In this document: piece after piece, positions 1-8,199 of the stretch
Layout: each line of letters begins with the position of its first letter
How positions within the stretch are numbered: position 1 is the stretch's first letter
Assembly: GCF_000445125.1 (NCBI RefSeq)
Contig: NZ_ATHL01000076.1
Coordinates: 288,501 to 352,500, forward strand
Source: Novosphingobium lindaniclasticum LE124
GTDB taxonomy: Bacteria; Pseudomonadota; Alphaproteobacteria; Sphingomonadales; Sphingomonadaceae
Length of the DNA stretch: 64,000 nucleotides
Direction of reading: 5' to 3'
Position numbers and translations under genes: made by a program
Notes under the pieces: model-generated
What the model saw: only the letters and a program-made list of their open reading frames with translations
Told to the model about the DNA's origin: nothing
Databases searched by the model: none

Positions 1-579
1 CCACGGCAGTTCGCGAAGCGGCGACTCGTCTCCTTCCGCAAGCCCGTAAGTGGGATCGGTGAAGTAGATCGCGCCGGATTTCGACACGCAGAGGTCGTTG
101 GGGCTGTTGAAACGCTTTCCTTCGAAGCGATCCGCCAGCGTTTCCCTGTTGCGAGAAGCGATGTCTATCCGCACGATCGCCCGCGTACCGCTGTCCGCCC
201 CGATGAGTCTTCCCCCGGTATCGAGCGCGAGGCCGTTGAGTCCCGGCTCCCGGATGCCGGCCGGGACCGGCGACTGTAGCCCCGAGGGGCTCAGGAAAAC
301 TCCGAGGCCCGCTTTGGCGCTCCAGCGGTGAACGGTGTTGCGGCCGGGATCACCGAAGAGAAGGCAGCTTTCCGCCGGCACCCATACCGGCCCTTCCGCC
401 CACCGAAACCCCGAGGCGAGCCGCTTTACTGCCGCATCCGGCGCGACGATCCCGTCGAGTTCGGGATCGAGGCGGCGTATGGCACCGAAAGCCGGCTCGC
501 TTGCCTCGGCATGGGCGCTGCGCAGCAAGGGCGTCATCGCAAGTCCCGCCAGCCCGGCCAGTGCACCGCGCCGATCCAT
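1..579 (-). CDS. SMP-30/gluconolactonase family protein, exported (C-terminus outside window)
   Basis: Reading leftwards from ATG at 579, 193 codons are visible before the window edge, so the gene is partial. The N-terminus has a hydrophobic, alanine-rich export signal (MDRRGALAGLAGLAM..., ending near AHA). The body shows SMP-30/gluconolactonase landmarks: a WAEGPVWVP segment near residue 55, then NGLALDTGGRL, and NSPNDLCVSKSGAIYFTDP, the metal-binding NDL/TDPTYG region. The family hydrolyses sugar lactones, typically D-glucono-1,5-lactone to gluconate. The start overlaps the stop of the upstream oxidoreductase gene by one base (TGATG), so the two are translationally coupled. An exported lactonase directly behind a GFOR-like oxidoreductase fits periplasmic glucose oxidation. 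Substrate is inferred from context. Confidence 0.9.
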   Translation of the reverse strand, partial: MDRRGALAGLAGLAMTPLLRSAHAEASEPAFGAIRRLDPELDGIVAPDAAVKRLASGFRWAEGPVWVPAESCLLFGDPGRNTVHRWSAKAGLGVFLSPSGLQSPVPAGIREPGLNGLALDTGGRLIGADSGTRAIVRIDIASRNRETLADRFEGKRFNSPNDLCVSKSGAIYFTDPTYGLAEGDESPLRELPW

Positions 580-1688
580 CAGGCTGTCAGTTCAACCGTG
601 CGGCGCTCCGCCGCCGAGCGATAGATCGCCTCGATCACGCGCATGTCCGCAAGCCCCTCTTCGCCGGCAACCACCGGCGTCGCTCCCGTCAGCACGCATT
701 CGGCCATATGGTCGAGCTGCGCCGCGAACTGGTTGCGCACAGGCGGCGGCAGCGTTCTGGGTGCAGTGACCCCGTCCTTGCGGATCGTCATCGTCTGCCC
801 GGTGTACGGGGTGGCAGGCTCCAGCCCGATCCAGCCCTGCGTTCCGATCACCCGGTAGCCGTTGTGAGCGGAACTGTAACTGGAGATGCAGTTCGCCTGC
901 ACACCCGAAGGGAAACGCAGCACGAAGCTGATGCGGTCCTCCACGCTGCGGAAGCGGGGATCGGCGCGATCGGTGGACTCCACCGCGCTGACTTCCACGG
1001 GCTCTTCACCCGTGAGGTATCTTGCCGCATTGAGGCTGTAGATGCCGATGTCCATCATCGAGCCGCCCCCGGAGAGCGCCTTGTCGAGCCGCCACTGATC
1101 GGGCTTGATGGGGAAACCATGCTCGGCGGTGATCAGGCGGGTGGGGCCGACATGCCCGCCGCGAGCCAGTTCGATCGCCAACCGGTTGTAGGGTTCGAAG
1201 CGGGAGCGGTAGCCGATCATCAGCTTGGTGCCCGCCTTGTGGCAGGCCGCGATCATGGTCCGGCATTCGGCCACGGAGCTTGCCATCGGCTTTTCGCAGA
1301 GAACGTGCTTGCCCGCCTGTGCGGCGCGAACGGTATATTCCGCATGAAGACTATTGGGCAGGATCACGTAGACGACATCGATATCCGGATTGTCGCGAAT
1401 ACGGTCGAACTGGGCGTAGCTGTACCGGTGCGTCTGTGGGATACCGTATTCGGCACCGTACTTCTCGAGTTTGGACGGCGTGCCGCTGACCAGGGCGACG
1501 AGGCGCGCATGATCGCATCCCCCGAAGTTCGGCATGATCTGCCGGGTTGCGTAAGAGCCGAGACCGACTACCGCGTAGCCGATCTTGCGCGTGGTTGCCA
1601 AAGCCGGCGACGAGAGCCCGGGCATGATGCCGGATGCCGCCAGCCCAACACCGATACCAAGCACTTCGCGCCGCGTTCCCGTAGACAT
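579..1688 (-). CDS. Gfo/Idh/MocA family oxidoreductase, glucose-fructose oxidoreductase-like, Tat-exported
   Basis: The 369-residue product begins with a twin-arginine signal (TGTRREVLGIGVGLAASG, cleavage near ALA31). A Rossmann fold follows (VVGLGSYA, about 40-47), then the family Glu-Lys-Pro motif (CEKPMA, about 131-136) and GGGSMMDIGIYSLN (about 207-220) with the catalytic-type Asp/Tyr. The match to Zymomonas glucose-fructose oxidoreductase runs through VILPNSLHAEYTVRA, GEEPVEV and QFAAQLDHMAE. That enzyme is periplasmic, keeps NADP bound, and oxidises glucose to gluconolactone while reducing fructose. The open frame extends up to 1970, but the Tat signal and family length support the ATG at 1688. 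It lies between the LuxR-type regulator gene and the lactonase gene. The exact electron acceptor and sugar are inferred. Confidence 0.9.
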   Translation of the reverse strand: MSTGTRREVLGIGVGLAASGIMPGLSSPALATTRKIGYAVVGLGSYATRQIMPNFGGCDHARLVALVSGTPSKLEKYGAEYGIPQTHRYSYAQFDRIRDNPDIDVVYVILPNSLHAEYTVRAAQAGKHVLCEKPMASSVAECRTMIAACHKAGTKLMIGYRSRFEPYNRLAIELARGGHVGPTRLITAEHGFPIKPDQWRLDKALSGGGSMMDIGIYSLNAARYLTGEEPVEVSAVESTDRADPRFRSVEDRISFVLRFPSGVQANCISSYSSAHNGYRVIGTQGWIGLEPATPYTGQTMTIRKDGVTAPRTLPPPVRNQFAAQLDHMAECVLTGATPVVAGEEGLADMRVIEAIYRSAAERRTVELTA

Positions 1689-1723
1689 CACGCAGTCCTT
1701 TCCTTGGAACCTGTCCGCTAGGA

Positions 1724-1990
1724 TCAGGCGGCAGCCAGACGTCCGGCTGCGATCGCGACCTGCGTTCGATTGCGGACGTTGAGCTTGCGCATCAGCGCCG
1801 TCATGTGAACCTTCACCGTCGCCTCGGCTATGCCGAGTTCGTAGGCGATCTGCTTGTTCAGCAGGCCGGACCGCACGCAGCGCAGGACCTTGAGCTGGGT
1901 CGGCGTGAAATAAAGCGGTTCGGCCGGAGCCTCGCGCGCAGCGACATCCTGATTGACGGGAACCGTGCACAGATCTGCAACGAGGTGCAT
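1724..1990 (-). CDS. Small LuxR/GerE-type helix-turn-helix regulator
   Basis: This 88-residue protein is almost entirely a LuxR-type C-terminal DNA-binding domain: LTPTQLKVL-like FTPTQLKVLRCVRSGLLNKQ, then IAYELGIAEATVKVHMTALM and RKLNVRNRTQVAIAA. No receiver, autoinducer-binding or PAS domain precedes it; only about 25 residues of non-domain sequence remain. The start ATG at 1990 follows a purine-rich AGGGAGAG ribosome-binding site. It is first in the leftward operon, 35 bases before the oxidoreductase gene, and is divergent from the gluconate permease. It probably controls one or both of these. With no sensory domain, its signal input cannot be read from the sequence. The frame is intact, so I treat it as a real short regulator rather than a fragment. 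Confidence 0.85.
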   Translation of the reverse strand: MHLVADLCTVPVNQDVAAREAPAEPLYFTPTQLKVLRCVRSGLLNKQIAYELGIAEATVKVHMTALMRKLNVRNRTQVAIAAGRLAAA

Positions 1991-2316
1991 CTCTTCTCTC
2001 CCTAGGTGACTCGTTTCTTGTGGCGCCGCGGATCGAGCCTTCGAATTCGAGACTCTGCCGTGCCGGAGTTCGTTGCTGACTGTAATAATGGAATCAGTCT
2101 GACAGGTTCAAGCAAAAATTCGCCGAGTATCCGAAATTATCTAGAATTGGCCGATCTTGGAGCTATAACCTGTCCAACAGATTTGGACTGCCCTGGCAGG
2201 CCTGTCAAAAAGCAAAGACAAAGGGAGAGACGAGGGATGACGCCATCATTTCGTCCAGCAGCGTGCTTCGGCCCGTGGAAGAATGCCCGATCCCCCCTGC
2301 GCGAATCGGCCAAGCG
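1991..2316. other. Divergent regulatory region between LuxR-type gene and gluconate permease
   Basis: About 325 bases hold no convincing gene. The sequence is AT-richer than its surroundings. It contains several related half-sites: GACAGGTT at 2101-2108, its inverse AACCTGTC at 2167-2174, and the palindrome TGGCAGGCCTGTCA at 2194-2207. The repeated CAGG/CCTG theme suggests operators for the locally encoded GntR/FCD or LuxR-type regulator. An in-frame upstream start at 2263 exists for the permease, but the membrane protein begins naturally at 2317. Confidence 0.5.
2194..2207. promoter_or_regulatory. Palindromic candidate operator upstream of the gluconate permease
   Basis: TGGCAGGCCTGTCA is a near-perfect 14-base inverted repeat with one mismatched pair. 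Two half-sites of the same type lie upstream at 2101-2108 and 2167-2174, in opposite orientations. The position, about 110 bases before the permease start, suits a repressor site. A GntR/FCD regulator encoded two genes downstream is the natural candidate, but binding is inferred. Confidence 0.4.
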
Positions 2317-3663
2317 ATGACCCCGGAAGACATCAGGCTGGTGCTGTCGGCGATCGCCGGCATCGCGCTTTCCATCGCGCTCATCGTCCGGGGCCGTCTT
2401 CACCCCTTCGTAGGCCTGCTCTGCGGGGCCTTTACGGTGGGGATCCTCGCCGGGATCCCCCTGGAAGAGACGGCCAAGTCCGTCGAGAAAGGCGCCGGCG
2501 CAATCCTCGGCGGGACCGGGCTCGTGGTCGCGCTCGGTCTGGGGCTCGGCGCCATGCTGCAGCTTTCCAATGGCGCAGCCGGGTTGGCTCATGCCGCATT
2601 GAGAGTGTCCGGCGTGAAGGGGGCACCCTGGGCCAGCCTGTTCACCGCGCTCCTGATCGGCTTGCCCCTGTTCTTCGAGACCGGCCTCGTTCTCCTACTG
2701 CCGATCGTGGCCTCGGCTGCCGCCGCGCTGCCCAAGGGCATGGACGATGACGAATCCAAGCTGCGGTTGATGCTGCCGGCATTGTCAGGGCTTTCCGTGG
2801 TCCATGCGCTGGTCCCGCCCCATCCAGGGCCGCTGCTGGCGGTCAACGCTCTGGGCGCGAATCTCGGACTTACCCTGGCCTACGGTCTGCTGATCGGCAT
2901 CCCCACCGCCATCATCGCCGGCCCGGTCCTCGCCCGCTTCACGGCGCGGGGAGTCAAGCTCAGCCCGCCCCTTCTGGCCCCCGAGACGATCGACATGGCG
3001 ACGCCCTCGGTCGGCCGGGCCTTGACCGCCGTGCTGCTGCCGGTGGTGCTTATCGCAGCGGGACAGGCGGTGGCCATCGCTCCGCCCGCGATCGCCGGCG
3101 GACTGGAGTGGCTCACCTGGGTCAGCGATCCGGTTGTCGCCCTGCTCCTGGCCAACCTCTTCGCTCTGCCGCTGCTGTTCGGCAAACGGCTGGGCGAGCG
3201 CCGCATCCAGGACTCGATCTGGCTGGAAGCCATGGCGCCCGCCGGAGGTATCCTGCTTGCGATCGGCGCCGGCGGTGCGCTCAAGCAAGTGCTCGTCACT
3301 GCAGGCCTTTCGGACATGCTCGTACGCCTGGCCGGAAACGGGGCCATCTCGCCCCTCCTGCTCGCCTGGGGGGTCTCGGTCTGCATCCGCCTGGCCACCG
3401 GTTCCGCGACCGTCGCCACGATCACCACCGCCGGCGTCATGGAAGGACTGGTCGCGGCTTCCGGAGTCGAACCCGAATGGATGGTCCTGGCCATCGGTGC
3501 CGGATCGCTGTTCTTCTCCCACGTCAACGATCCGGGCTTCTGGCTGGTGAAAAGCTATCTCGGCACCGACATGCCGGGTACGTTCCGCACCTGGTCGATC
3601 ATGGAAACCGTCGTGGCAGTGGTCGGCCTGCTGCTCGTACTTGCGGCCAGCAGCGTTCTCTAA
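2317..3663 (+). CDS. GntP-family gluconate:H+ symporter
   Basis: The product is about 448 residues and highly hydrophobic, with roughly twelve to fourteen membrane segments, as in GntP/GntT permeases. Family-like stretches are visible: GLVVALGLGLGAMLQLSNGA near the start, LPLFFETGLVLLLPIV, VHALVPPHPGPLL, and SHVNDPGFWLVKSYLG near the C-terminus. The last two are characteristic of gluconate permeases. It would import gluconate across the inner membrane by proton symport. The longer frame from 2263 adds 18 residues without membrane character, so ATG at 2317 is preferred. A GntR/FCD regulator follows 37 bases downstream and gluconokinase is convergent beyond it, so transport, control and phosphorylation of gluconate are grouped. 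Confidence 0.92.
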   Translation: MTPEDIRLVLSAIAGIALSIALIVRGRLHPFVGLLCGAFTVGILAGIPLEETAKSVEKGAGAILGGTGLVVALGLGLGAMLQLSNGAAGLAHAALRVSGVKGAPWASLFTALLIGLPLFFETGLVLLLPIVASAAAALPKGMDDDESKLRLMLPALSGLSVVHALVPPHPGPLLAVNALGANLGLTLAYGLLIGIPTAIIAGPVLARFTARGVKLSPPLLAPETIDMATPSVGRALTAVLLPVVLIAAGQAVAIAPPAIAGGLEWLTWVSDPVVALLLANLFALPLLFGKRLGERRIQDSIWLEAMAPAGGILLAIGAGGALKQVLVTAGLSDMLVRLAGNGAISPLLLAWGVSVCIRLATGSATVATITTAGVMEGLVAASGVEPEWMVLAIGAGSLFFSHVNDPGFWLVKSYLGTDMPGTFRTWSIMETVVAVVGLLLVLAASSVL

Positions 3664-3700
3664 CAAAGGCGCGCGCGGTGACCGGCAGACAGGAGCTACG

Positions 3701-4378
3701 ATGAACCAGCCCCGGCTTTCCGATCATGCCTATGCAGGCATCGTCGAGCTGATCAAGTCGAAGGATCTGGAGGTCGGCGCGCGGCTGCCTTCCGAGGCAG
3801 GCCTTGCGGAGATGTTCGGCGTATCGCGCGCGATCGTGCGAGAGGCCCTGGTGCGTCTGGCCTCGGACGGCATCACCGAAGCACGCCGCGGTGCCGGCTC
3901 TTTCGTGAAGAGCCGGCCTTCCGAACGGCTGGCGGCGTTCATGCCGATGAGCGAGCTTCCTGCAACGCTCGGCAGCTACGAAGTGCGCTTCGTCCTGGAA
4001 GCGGAGGCAGCGCGGCTGGCCGCGACGCGGCGCAGTTCGCTGGAAATGGCCCATGTCGACGAAGGCATGGACATGCTGCGCGAGGCGCTGCTTTCCAATG
4101 CGCCCGCCCATGACGAGGACATGGAGCTGCACCGGCGCATCGCCGCTGCCACCGGCAATCCGGCCTTCCTGATCGCCTTCGACGCGCTATGGTCCGACGT
4201 CGAGAAGATCATGCGCGCGGGGGTGGACATATCCCGTTCGCGGCCCCCGGAGGTAATTGCCACCATGCTGCGCGAACACGAATTGATCGTAGGGGCCATC
4301 CGGGCGCAGGACGCCGAGGGCGCAGCCTTGGCGATGCGCTGGCACCTCTGGGAAGGTCGGCGGCGCCTGATGCCCTGA
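3701..4378 (+). CDS. GntR-family regulator, FadR/FCD subfamily
   Basis: The 225-residue product has an N-terminal winged helix (LPSEAGLAEMFGVSRAIVRE and RRGAGSFV, about residues 25-70). A C-terminal all-helical FCD domain follows, with the usual metal/ligand residues in EDMELHRRIAAATGNPAF and MLREHELIVGAIRAQD. FCD regulators are usually repressors released by small organic acids. ATG at 3701 has an AGGAG ribosome-binding site seven bases upstream and fits the family length better than the in-frame start at 3641. It sits directly after the gluconate permease and before convergent gluconokinase, so gluconate or a derivative is the likely effector. The CAGG/CCTG palindromes before the permease are plausible binding sites. 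Confidence 0.9.
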   Translation: MNQPRLSDHAYAGIVELIKSKDLEVGARLPSEAGLAEMFGVSRAIVREALVRLASDGITEARRGAGSFVKSRPSERLAAFMPMSELPATLGSYEVRFVLEAEAARLAATRRSSLEMAHVDEGMDMLREALLSNAPAHDEDMELHRRIAAATGNPAFLIAFDALWSDVEKIMRAGVDISRSRPPEVIATMLREHELIVGAIRAQDAEGAALAMRWHLWEGRRRLMP

Positions 4379-4407
4379 AACGACGCGCTGAAGCATCGCT
4401 CTCGAGG

Positions 4408-4989
4408 TCATTCGGAGCGGAGCTGGCTGAGAATGATGTCCCGCAGGATCTCCGGCGCCTGATTACTGGTCAGCACAACGGCCTTTTCGCCGGCCAAGGG
4501 CGCCTCCAGGGTGGCGAGCTGGCTGTCGAGCAGGCTGGCGGGCATGTAGTGTCCAGGGCGGCTTTCAAGCCGCGCCCAGAGGTTTTCCCGGCTGGCTTCC
4601 AGCAGCACGAACCGCGCAGGCGCACCGATCGCGCGGCGCAAGCGGTCGCGATAGACGAAACGTAGCGCCGAGCAGGCGACGATCGCCTGTCCCCGGTCCT
4701 CGACGGCCTGGTCCGCCGCCGCGCCCAGCCGGTCCAGCCAGGGCCAGCGATCCTCATCGGTCAGCGGGCGTCCGGCGCGCATCTTCTCCACCGCTTCGGG
4801 CGAATGGAACGCATCGCCTTCGAGAAACACGCAGTCCAGCGCTTCGGCCAGCAGCGCGCCGAGCGTGGACTTGCCACAACCGCTGACGCCCATGACGATG
4901 ATGGCGCCGGAAACTTCGGCGACGCTTCCTGAGGATTTTGACAAAATCGGGGTCCTTGCAGCCCGGCGACGGCGCAATGCGCATCGCAA
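4408..4989 (-). CDS. gntK: Gluconokinase, GntK family
   Basis: The protein opens with a P-loop (IIVMGVSGCGKST), then LLAEALDCVFLEGDAFHSPE and MRAGRPLTDEDRWPWLDRL. It continues with VACSALRFVYRDRLR and RPGHYMPASLLDSQLATLE, the standard signature order of GntK, which phosphorylates gluconate to 6-phosphogluconate. In the Entner-Doudoroff route this feeds 2-keto-3-deoxy-6-phosphogluconate formation. The ATG at 4989 gives an arginine-rich leader not typical of the family. A TTG at 4944, preceded by AAGGA, would give a normal 178-residue enzyme starting shortly before the P-loop, and I think it is the more likely start. The gene converges on the FCD regulator and is divergent from the GH28-related gene. 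Confidence 0.92.
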   Translation of the reverse strand: MRCALRRRRAARTPILSKSSGSVAEVSGAIIVMGVSGCGKSTLGALLAEALDCVFLEGDAFHSPEAVEKMRAGRPLTDEDRWPWLDRLGAAADQAVEDRGQAIVACSALRFVYRDRLRRAIGAPARFVLLEASRENLWARLESRPGHYMPASLLDSQLATLEAPLAGEKAVVLTSNQAPEILRDIILSQLRSE

Positions 4990-5109
4990 TGATGGGCGAG
5001 CTATACGGGCGCAGGCTGTCGGCTGGAAACTACGACCTTTGTCGCAAGTGCCAAGCCCTCACGCCCGCATTAGCAAAGGGCAATAGAGAAATCCGGCAGG
5101 GAGACGGCA

Positions 5110-8100
5110 ATGATCGGACGGGGTGCATGGGTGACGGCATTGCTGGCGGCGAGCGCCCTTGTTCCGCTGGCGCCCGCGCAGGCGGCCGGTTCCTCCGTGT
5201 TTACCACCGCGCCCAACGAACCCCGCGCCGTGACCGTGAAGGCGGCCGGAGACGGGCGCACCGACGATACGGCTGCAATCCAGGAAGCGCTCGACAAGGC
5301 TCGCGACGCGGGCGGGCACGGCATGGTGTTCCTGCCGTCCGGCCGATACCGGATCACCCGCACGCTGGTGGTTCCAGCAGGGGTCCGGGTCTATGGCGTA
5401 GGGCAGGAGCGTCCGACCATCCTTCTCGCCCCCCGCACGCCGGGCTTCCAGAAGGGTGTCTCGACCATGATCGTCTTCGCCGGAGACGATCAATACGCGG
5501 TGGGCGATGTGCCCGTGCCGGTGCCCACCGTGGTGCCGCGCAACAAGGTCGTGCGCGATGCCAATTCCGGCACGTTCTACTCGGCCATGAGCAATCTCGA
5601 CATCGAGATCGGCGAAGGCAATCCCGCCGCTGCCGGGGTGCGCTTCCGTATGGCCCAGCACGCGTTTCTCAGCCACATGGACTTCCGCCTGGGTTCGGCC
5701 TTCGCCGGTGTCTACCAGGCCGGGAACGTCATCGAGAACGTCCACTTCCACGGCGGCCGCTATGGCATCGTCACCGAGAAGACCTCTCCCGCCTGGCAGT
5801 TCACCCTGCTCGACTCCAGCTTCGAGGGGCAGCGCGATGCTGCCATCCGCGAGCATGAAGTGGGCCTGACCATGGTCAACGTCGTGATTCGCGACACCCC
5901 GGTCGGGATCGAGGTCGATCGCGGTTACGGCGACTCCCTTTGGGGCAAGGACGTGCGGTTCGAGAACGTCAGCAAGGCCGGCGTCGTCATTTCGAACGAG
6001 AATAACGTCTTCACGCAGATCGGTTTCGAGAATGCGCTTGCCAGCGGCACCCCCGTCTTCGCGCGCTTCCGCGAGAGCGGGCGCACGGTGGTAGGCAAGG
6101 GCCCGGCCTACAAGGTTTCGGACTTCTCCTATGGCCTCGCGGTTCCCTCGCTCGGCAGGGACGGTGCCTATGCGACGAAGGCGGATATCGAGGGGCTTCC
6201 CGCCCTCCCCGCCCCGCGCAAGGGTGCGATCCGCGATCTGCCGTCGATGACGGAATGGGTCGACGTGCGCAGCCAGGGCGCCGTGGGCGATGGTTCCGCC
6301 GACGATACGGCTGCCATCCAGCGGGCGATAGACGCGAACCGCGTGCTCTATTTCCCCGCGGGCTTCTACAAGGTGACCAACCGCCTGACCCTGCGGCCGG
6401 ACAGCGTGCTGATCGGCCTGCACCCTGCGATGACGCAGCTTTACATTCCGGACGGCAACGCCGCCCATGCCGGTCTTGGCGCAGTCCTGCCGATCCTCGA
6501 AAGTCCGCGCGGCGGCGACAACGTGCTCTCCGGCCTCGGCCTGTTCACCGGCCGCGTCAATCCGCGCGCCAGCGCCCTTCTCTGGCGCTCGGGCGAGAAC
6601 AGCTTGGTAGAGGACGTGAAGATCATGGGCGGCGGCGGCACGCCCACGGCGGACGGCAAGCCGCTGGGTACGCTTTCCGCGCGCAGCGGCGATCCCGTGG
6701 CCGACGGCCGCTGGGACGCGCAATATCCCAGCATCTGGGTGACGGAGGGCGGCGGCGGCACTTTCGCGGACGTGTGGAGCCCGAACACGTTCGCCCAATC
6801 CGGCTTCATGGTGACGGACACCAGCACCCCAGGCCACGTCTACGAGATGTCCGTCGAGCACCATGCCCGCAACGAGATCGTGCTCGACAATGTGCAGAAC
6901 TGGGAATTCCTGGCACCGCAGACCGAGCAGGAAGTGGGTGACGGCCCGGACGCGATCTCGCTGGAAATCCGCAACTCGCGCAATCTGCTGTTCGCCAACT
7001 ACCACGCCTACCGCGTGACGCGCAGCTATCACCCGGCACGCAGCGCCGCGAAGCTGTTCAACTCCAGCGAGATCCGGTTCCGCAACGTCCACGTCAATGC
7101 CGAGAGCGGCTATGCGACTTGCGACGACGAAGGCTGCGGCACCTTCCTACGGGCCAGCAAATACCCGTTCGACAACGCAATAGAGGACGTGACCGGCAAG
7201 AGCGTCGTGCGCGAAAGGGAGTTCGCCAGCCTCGATATCGGAAAAAGCGGCACTGCTGCCCCCGCCGCCGCGACATCGTCCATGCCAGTAGAGAAGCTGG
7301 CCCAAGGCTTCTGGTCGATCTCCGGCGCGGCCACCGACCCACAGGGCGCGCTCTACTTCATCGACCGGCGCTTCCAGCGCATCCATCGCTGGTCCGGCGA
7401 ACGGGGGCTGGAAGTGGTGCGCGACAATGCGCTCGATCCGGTAAATCTGGCGGTGGACGCCTCCAGCCATCTGCTGGTGCTGTCTTCGCTGGGCGCCAAG
7501 GCGGGGGTCTATTCGATCGACCCCAACGGTCCCAAGGACCAGATGACGGTGATCGCGCCTACACCGGTTCGCAGCAAGCCTGCCACACGCACGCTGCTGC
7601 CGGTCAACTGGTGGGTCAACGGCGAGTTTCGCGACCAGCTCGACCACAAGACCTACCGGTTCACCACCCTGGCCGAGTTGTTCGCGCAGGATGCCGGTTC
7701 CGCCAAGGCGCAGGAATACGTCTCTCCCGATGGCAGTCTGGCGCTGCCGGCGTTCCGTGTGTGGCAGCAGGGACCGGTCGATCATGTCGGCTGGCGCTGG
7801 TCGCACAGCCTGAATGCCAACGGCCTGATTTCGGGTCGGCCGGGCGAGCGGGTCTTCGTCACCAATGGCTCCGAGAACGTGACCTATAGCGCCGCTGTCG
7901 CTGCGGGCGGCGCTCTGCGGGATCTCAAACCGTTCGCCGATCGCGGCGGAGAAAGCGTTGCCGTGGACCGGCAGGGCCGGGTCTACGTCGCCAACGGGCA
8001 GGTCTACGTTTACGGGCCCGATGGCAAGGAGCAGCGCCGCATCGATGTGCCCGATCGGCCGCTCCAGATCCTGTTCGGCGGCGCGGACGGCAGCACGCTG

Positions 8101-8148
8101 TTCATCCTGACGCACCACGCACTCTACGCCGCGACCATACGAGAATAA
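5110..8148 (+). CDS. Exported GH28-related (Pectate_lyase_3/GH55-like) double beta-helix protein with C-terminal propeller-like domain
   Basis: The 1012-residue protein starts with a Sec signal (about 1-25, ending AQA). Two tandem right-handed beta-helix units follow, each opened by the Pectate_lyase_3 hallmark: AAGDGRTDDTAAIQEAL (about residue 45) and GAVGDGSADDTAAIQRAI (about 393). This two-repeat design is that of GH55 beta-1,3-glucanases. From about 727 onward the sequence changes to SMP-30/NHL-like blades (DPQGALYFIDRRFQRIHRW, DRQGRVYVANGQVYVYG). It is probably a periplasmic or surface carbohydrate-active enzyme, substrate unknown. It is first in a plus-strand operon with a TonB receptor and a full-length paralog at 11246-14302. 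Family placement is good; catalytic activity is inferred. Confidence 0.8.
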   Translation: MIGRGAWVTALLAASALVPLAPAQAAGSSVFTTAPNEPRAVTVKAAGDGRTDDTAAIQEALDKARDAGGHGMVFLPSGRYRITRTLVVPAGVRVYGVGQERPTILLAPRTPGFQKGVSTMIVFAGDDQYAVGDVPVPVPTVVPRNKVVRDANSGTFYSAMSNLDIEIGEGNPAAAGVRFRMAQHAFLSHMDFRLGSAFAGVYQAGNVIENVHFHGGRYGIVTEKTSPAWQFTLLDSSFEGQRDAAIREHEVGLTMVNVVIRDTPVGIEVDRGYGDSLWGKDVRFENVSKAGVVISNENNVFTQIGFENALASGTPVFARFRESGRTVVGKGPAYKVSDFSYGLAVPSLGRDGAYATKADIEGLPALPAPRKGAIRDLPSMTEWVDVRSQGAVGDGSADDTAAIQRAIDANRVLYFPAGFYKVTNRLTLRPDSVLIGLHPAMTQLYIPDGNAAHAGLGAVLPILESPRGGDNVLSGLGLFTGRVNPRASALLWRSGENSLVEDVKIMGGGGTPTADGKPLGTLSARSGDPVADGRWDAQYPSIWVTEGGGGTFADVWSPNTFAQSGFMVTDTSTPGHVYEMSVEHHARNEIVLDNVQNWEFLAPQTEQEVGDGPDAISLEIRNSRNLLFANYHAYRVTRSYHPARSAAKLFNSSEIRFRNVHVNAESGYATCDDEGCGTFLRASKYPFDNAIEDVTGKSVVREREFASLDIGKSGTAAPAAATSSMPVEKLAQGFWSISGAATDPQGALYFIDRRFQRIHRWSGERGLEVVRDNALDPVNLAVDASSHLLVLSSLGAKAGVYSIDPNGPKDQMTVIAPTPVRSKPATRTLLPVNWWVNGEFRDQLDHKTYRFTTLAELFAQDAGSAKAQEYVSPDGSLALPAFRVWQQGPVDHVGWRWSHSLNANGLISGRPGERVFVTNGSENVTYSAAVAAGGALRDLKPFADRGGESVAVDRQGRVYVANGQVYVYGPDGKEQRRIDVPDRPLQILFGGADGSTLFILTHHALYAATIRE

Positions 8149-8199
8149 GCAGGGTCGCCCATGGGAAGGGACGGCCAAGAAGAAAAAGGGGAAGGATCG

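Noticed and set aside
5059..7092. 677-residue minus-strand open frame
   Set aside because: It is antisense to the GH28-related gene, with histidine/arginine/valine-rich low-complexity composition and no recognisable domain. It is a by-product of high GC content.
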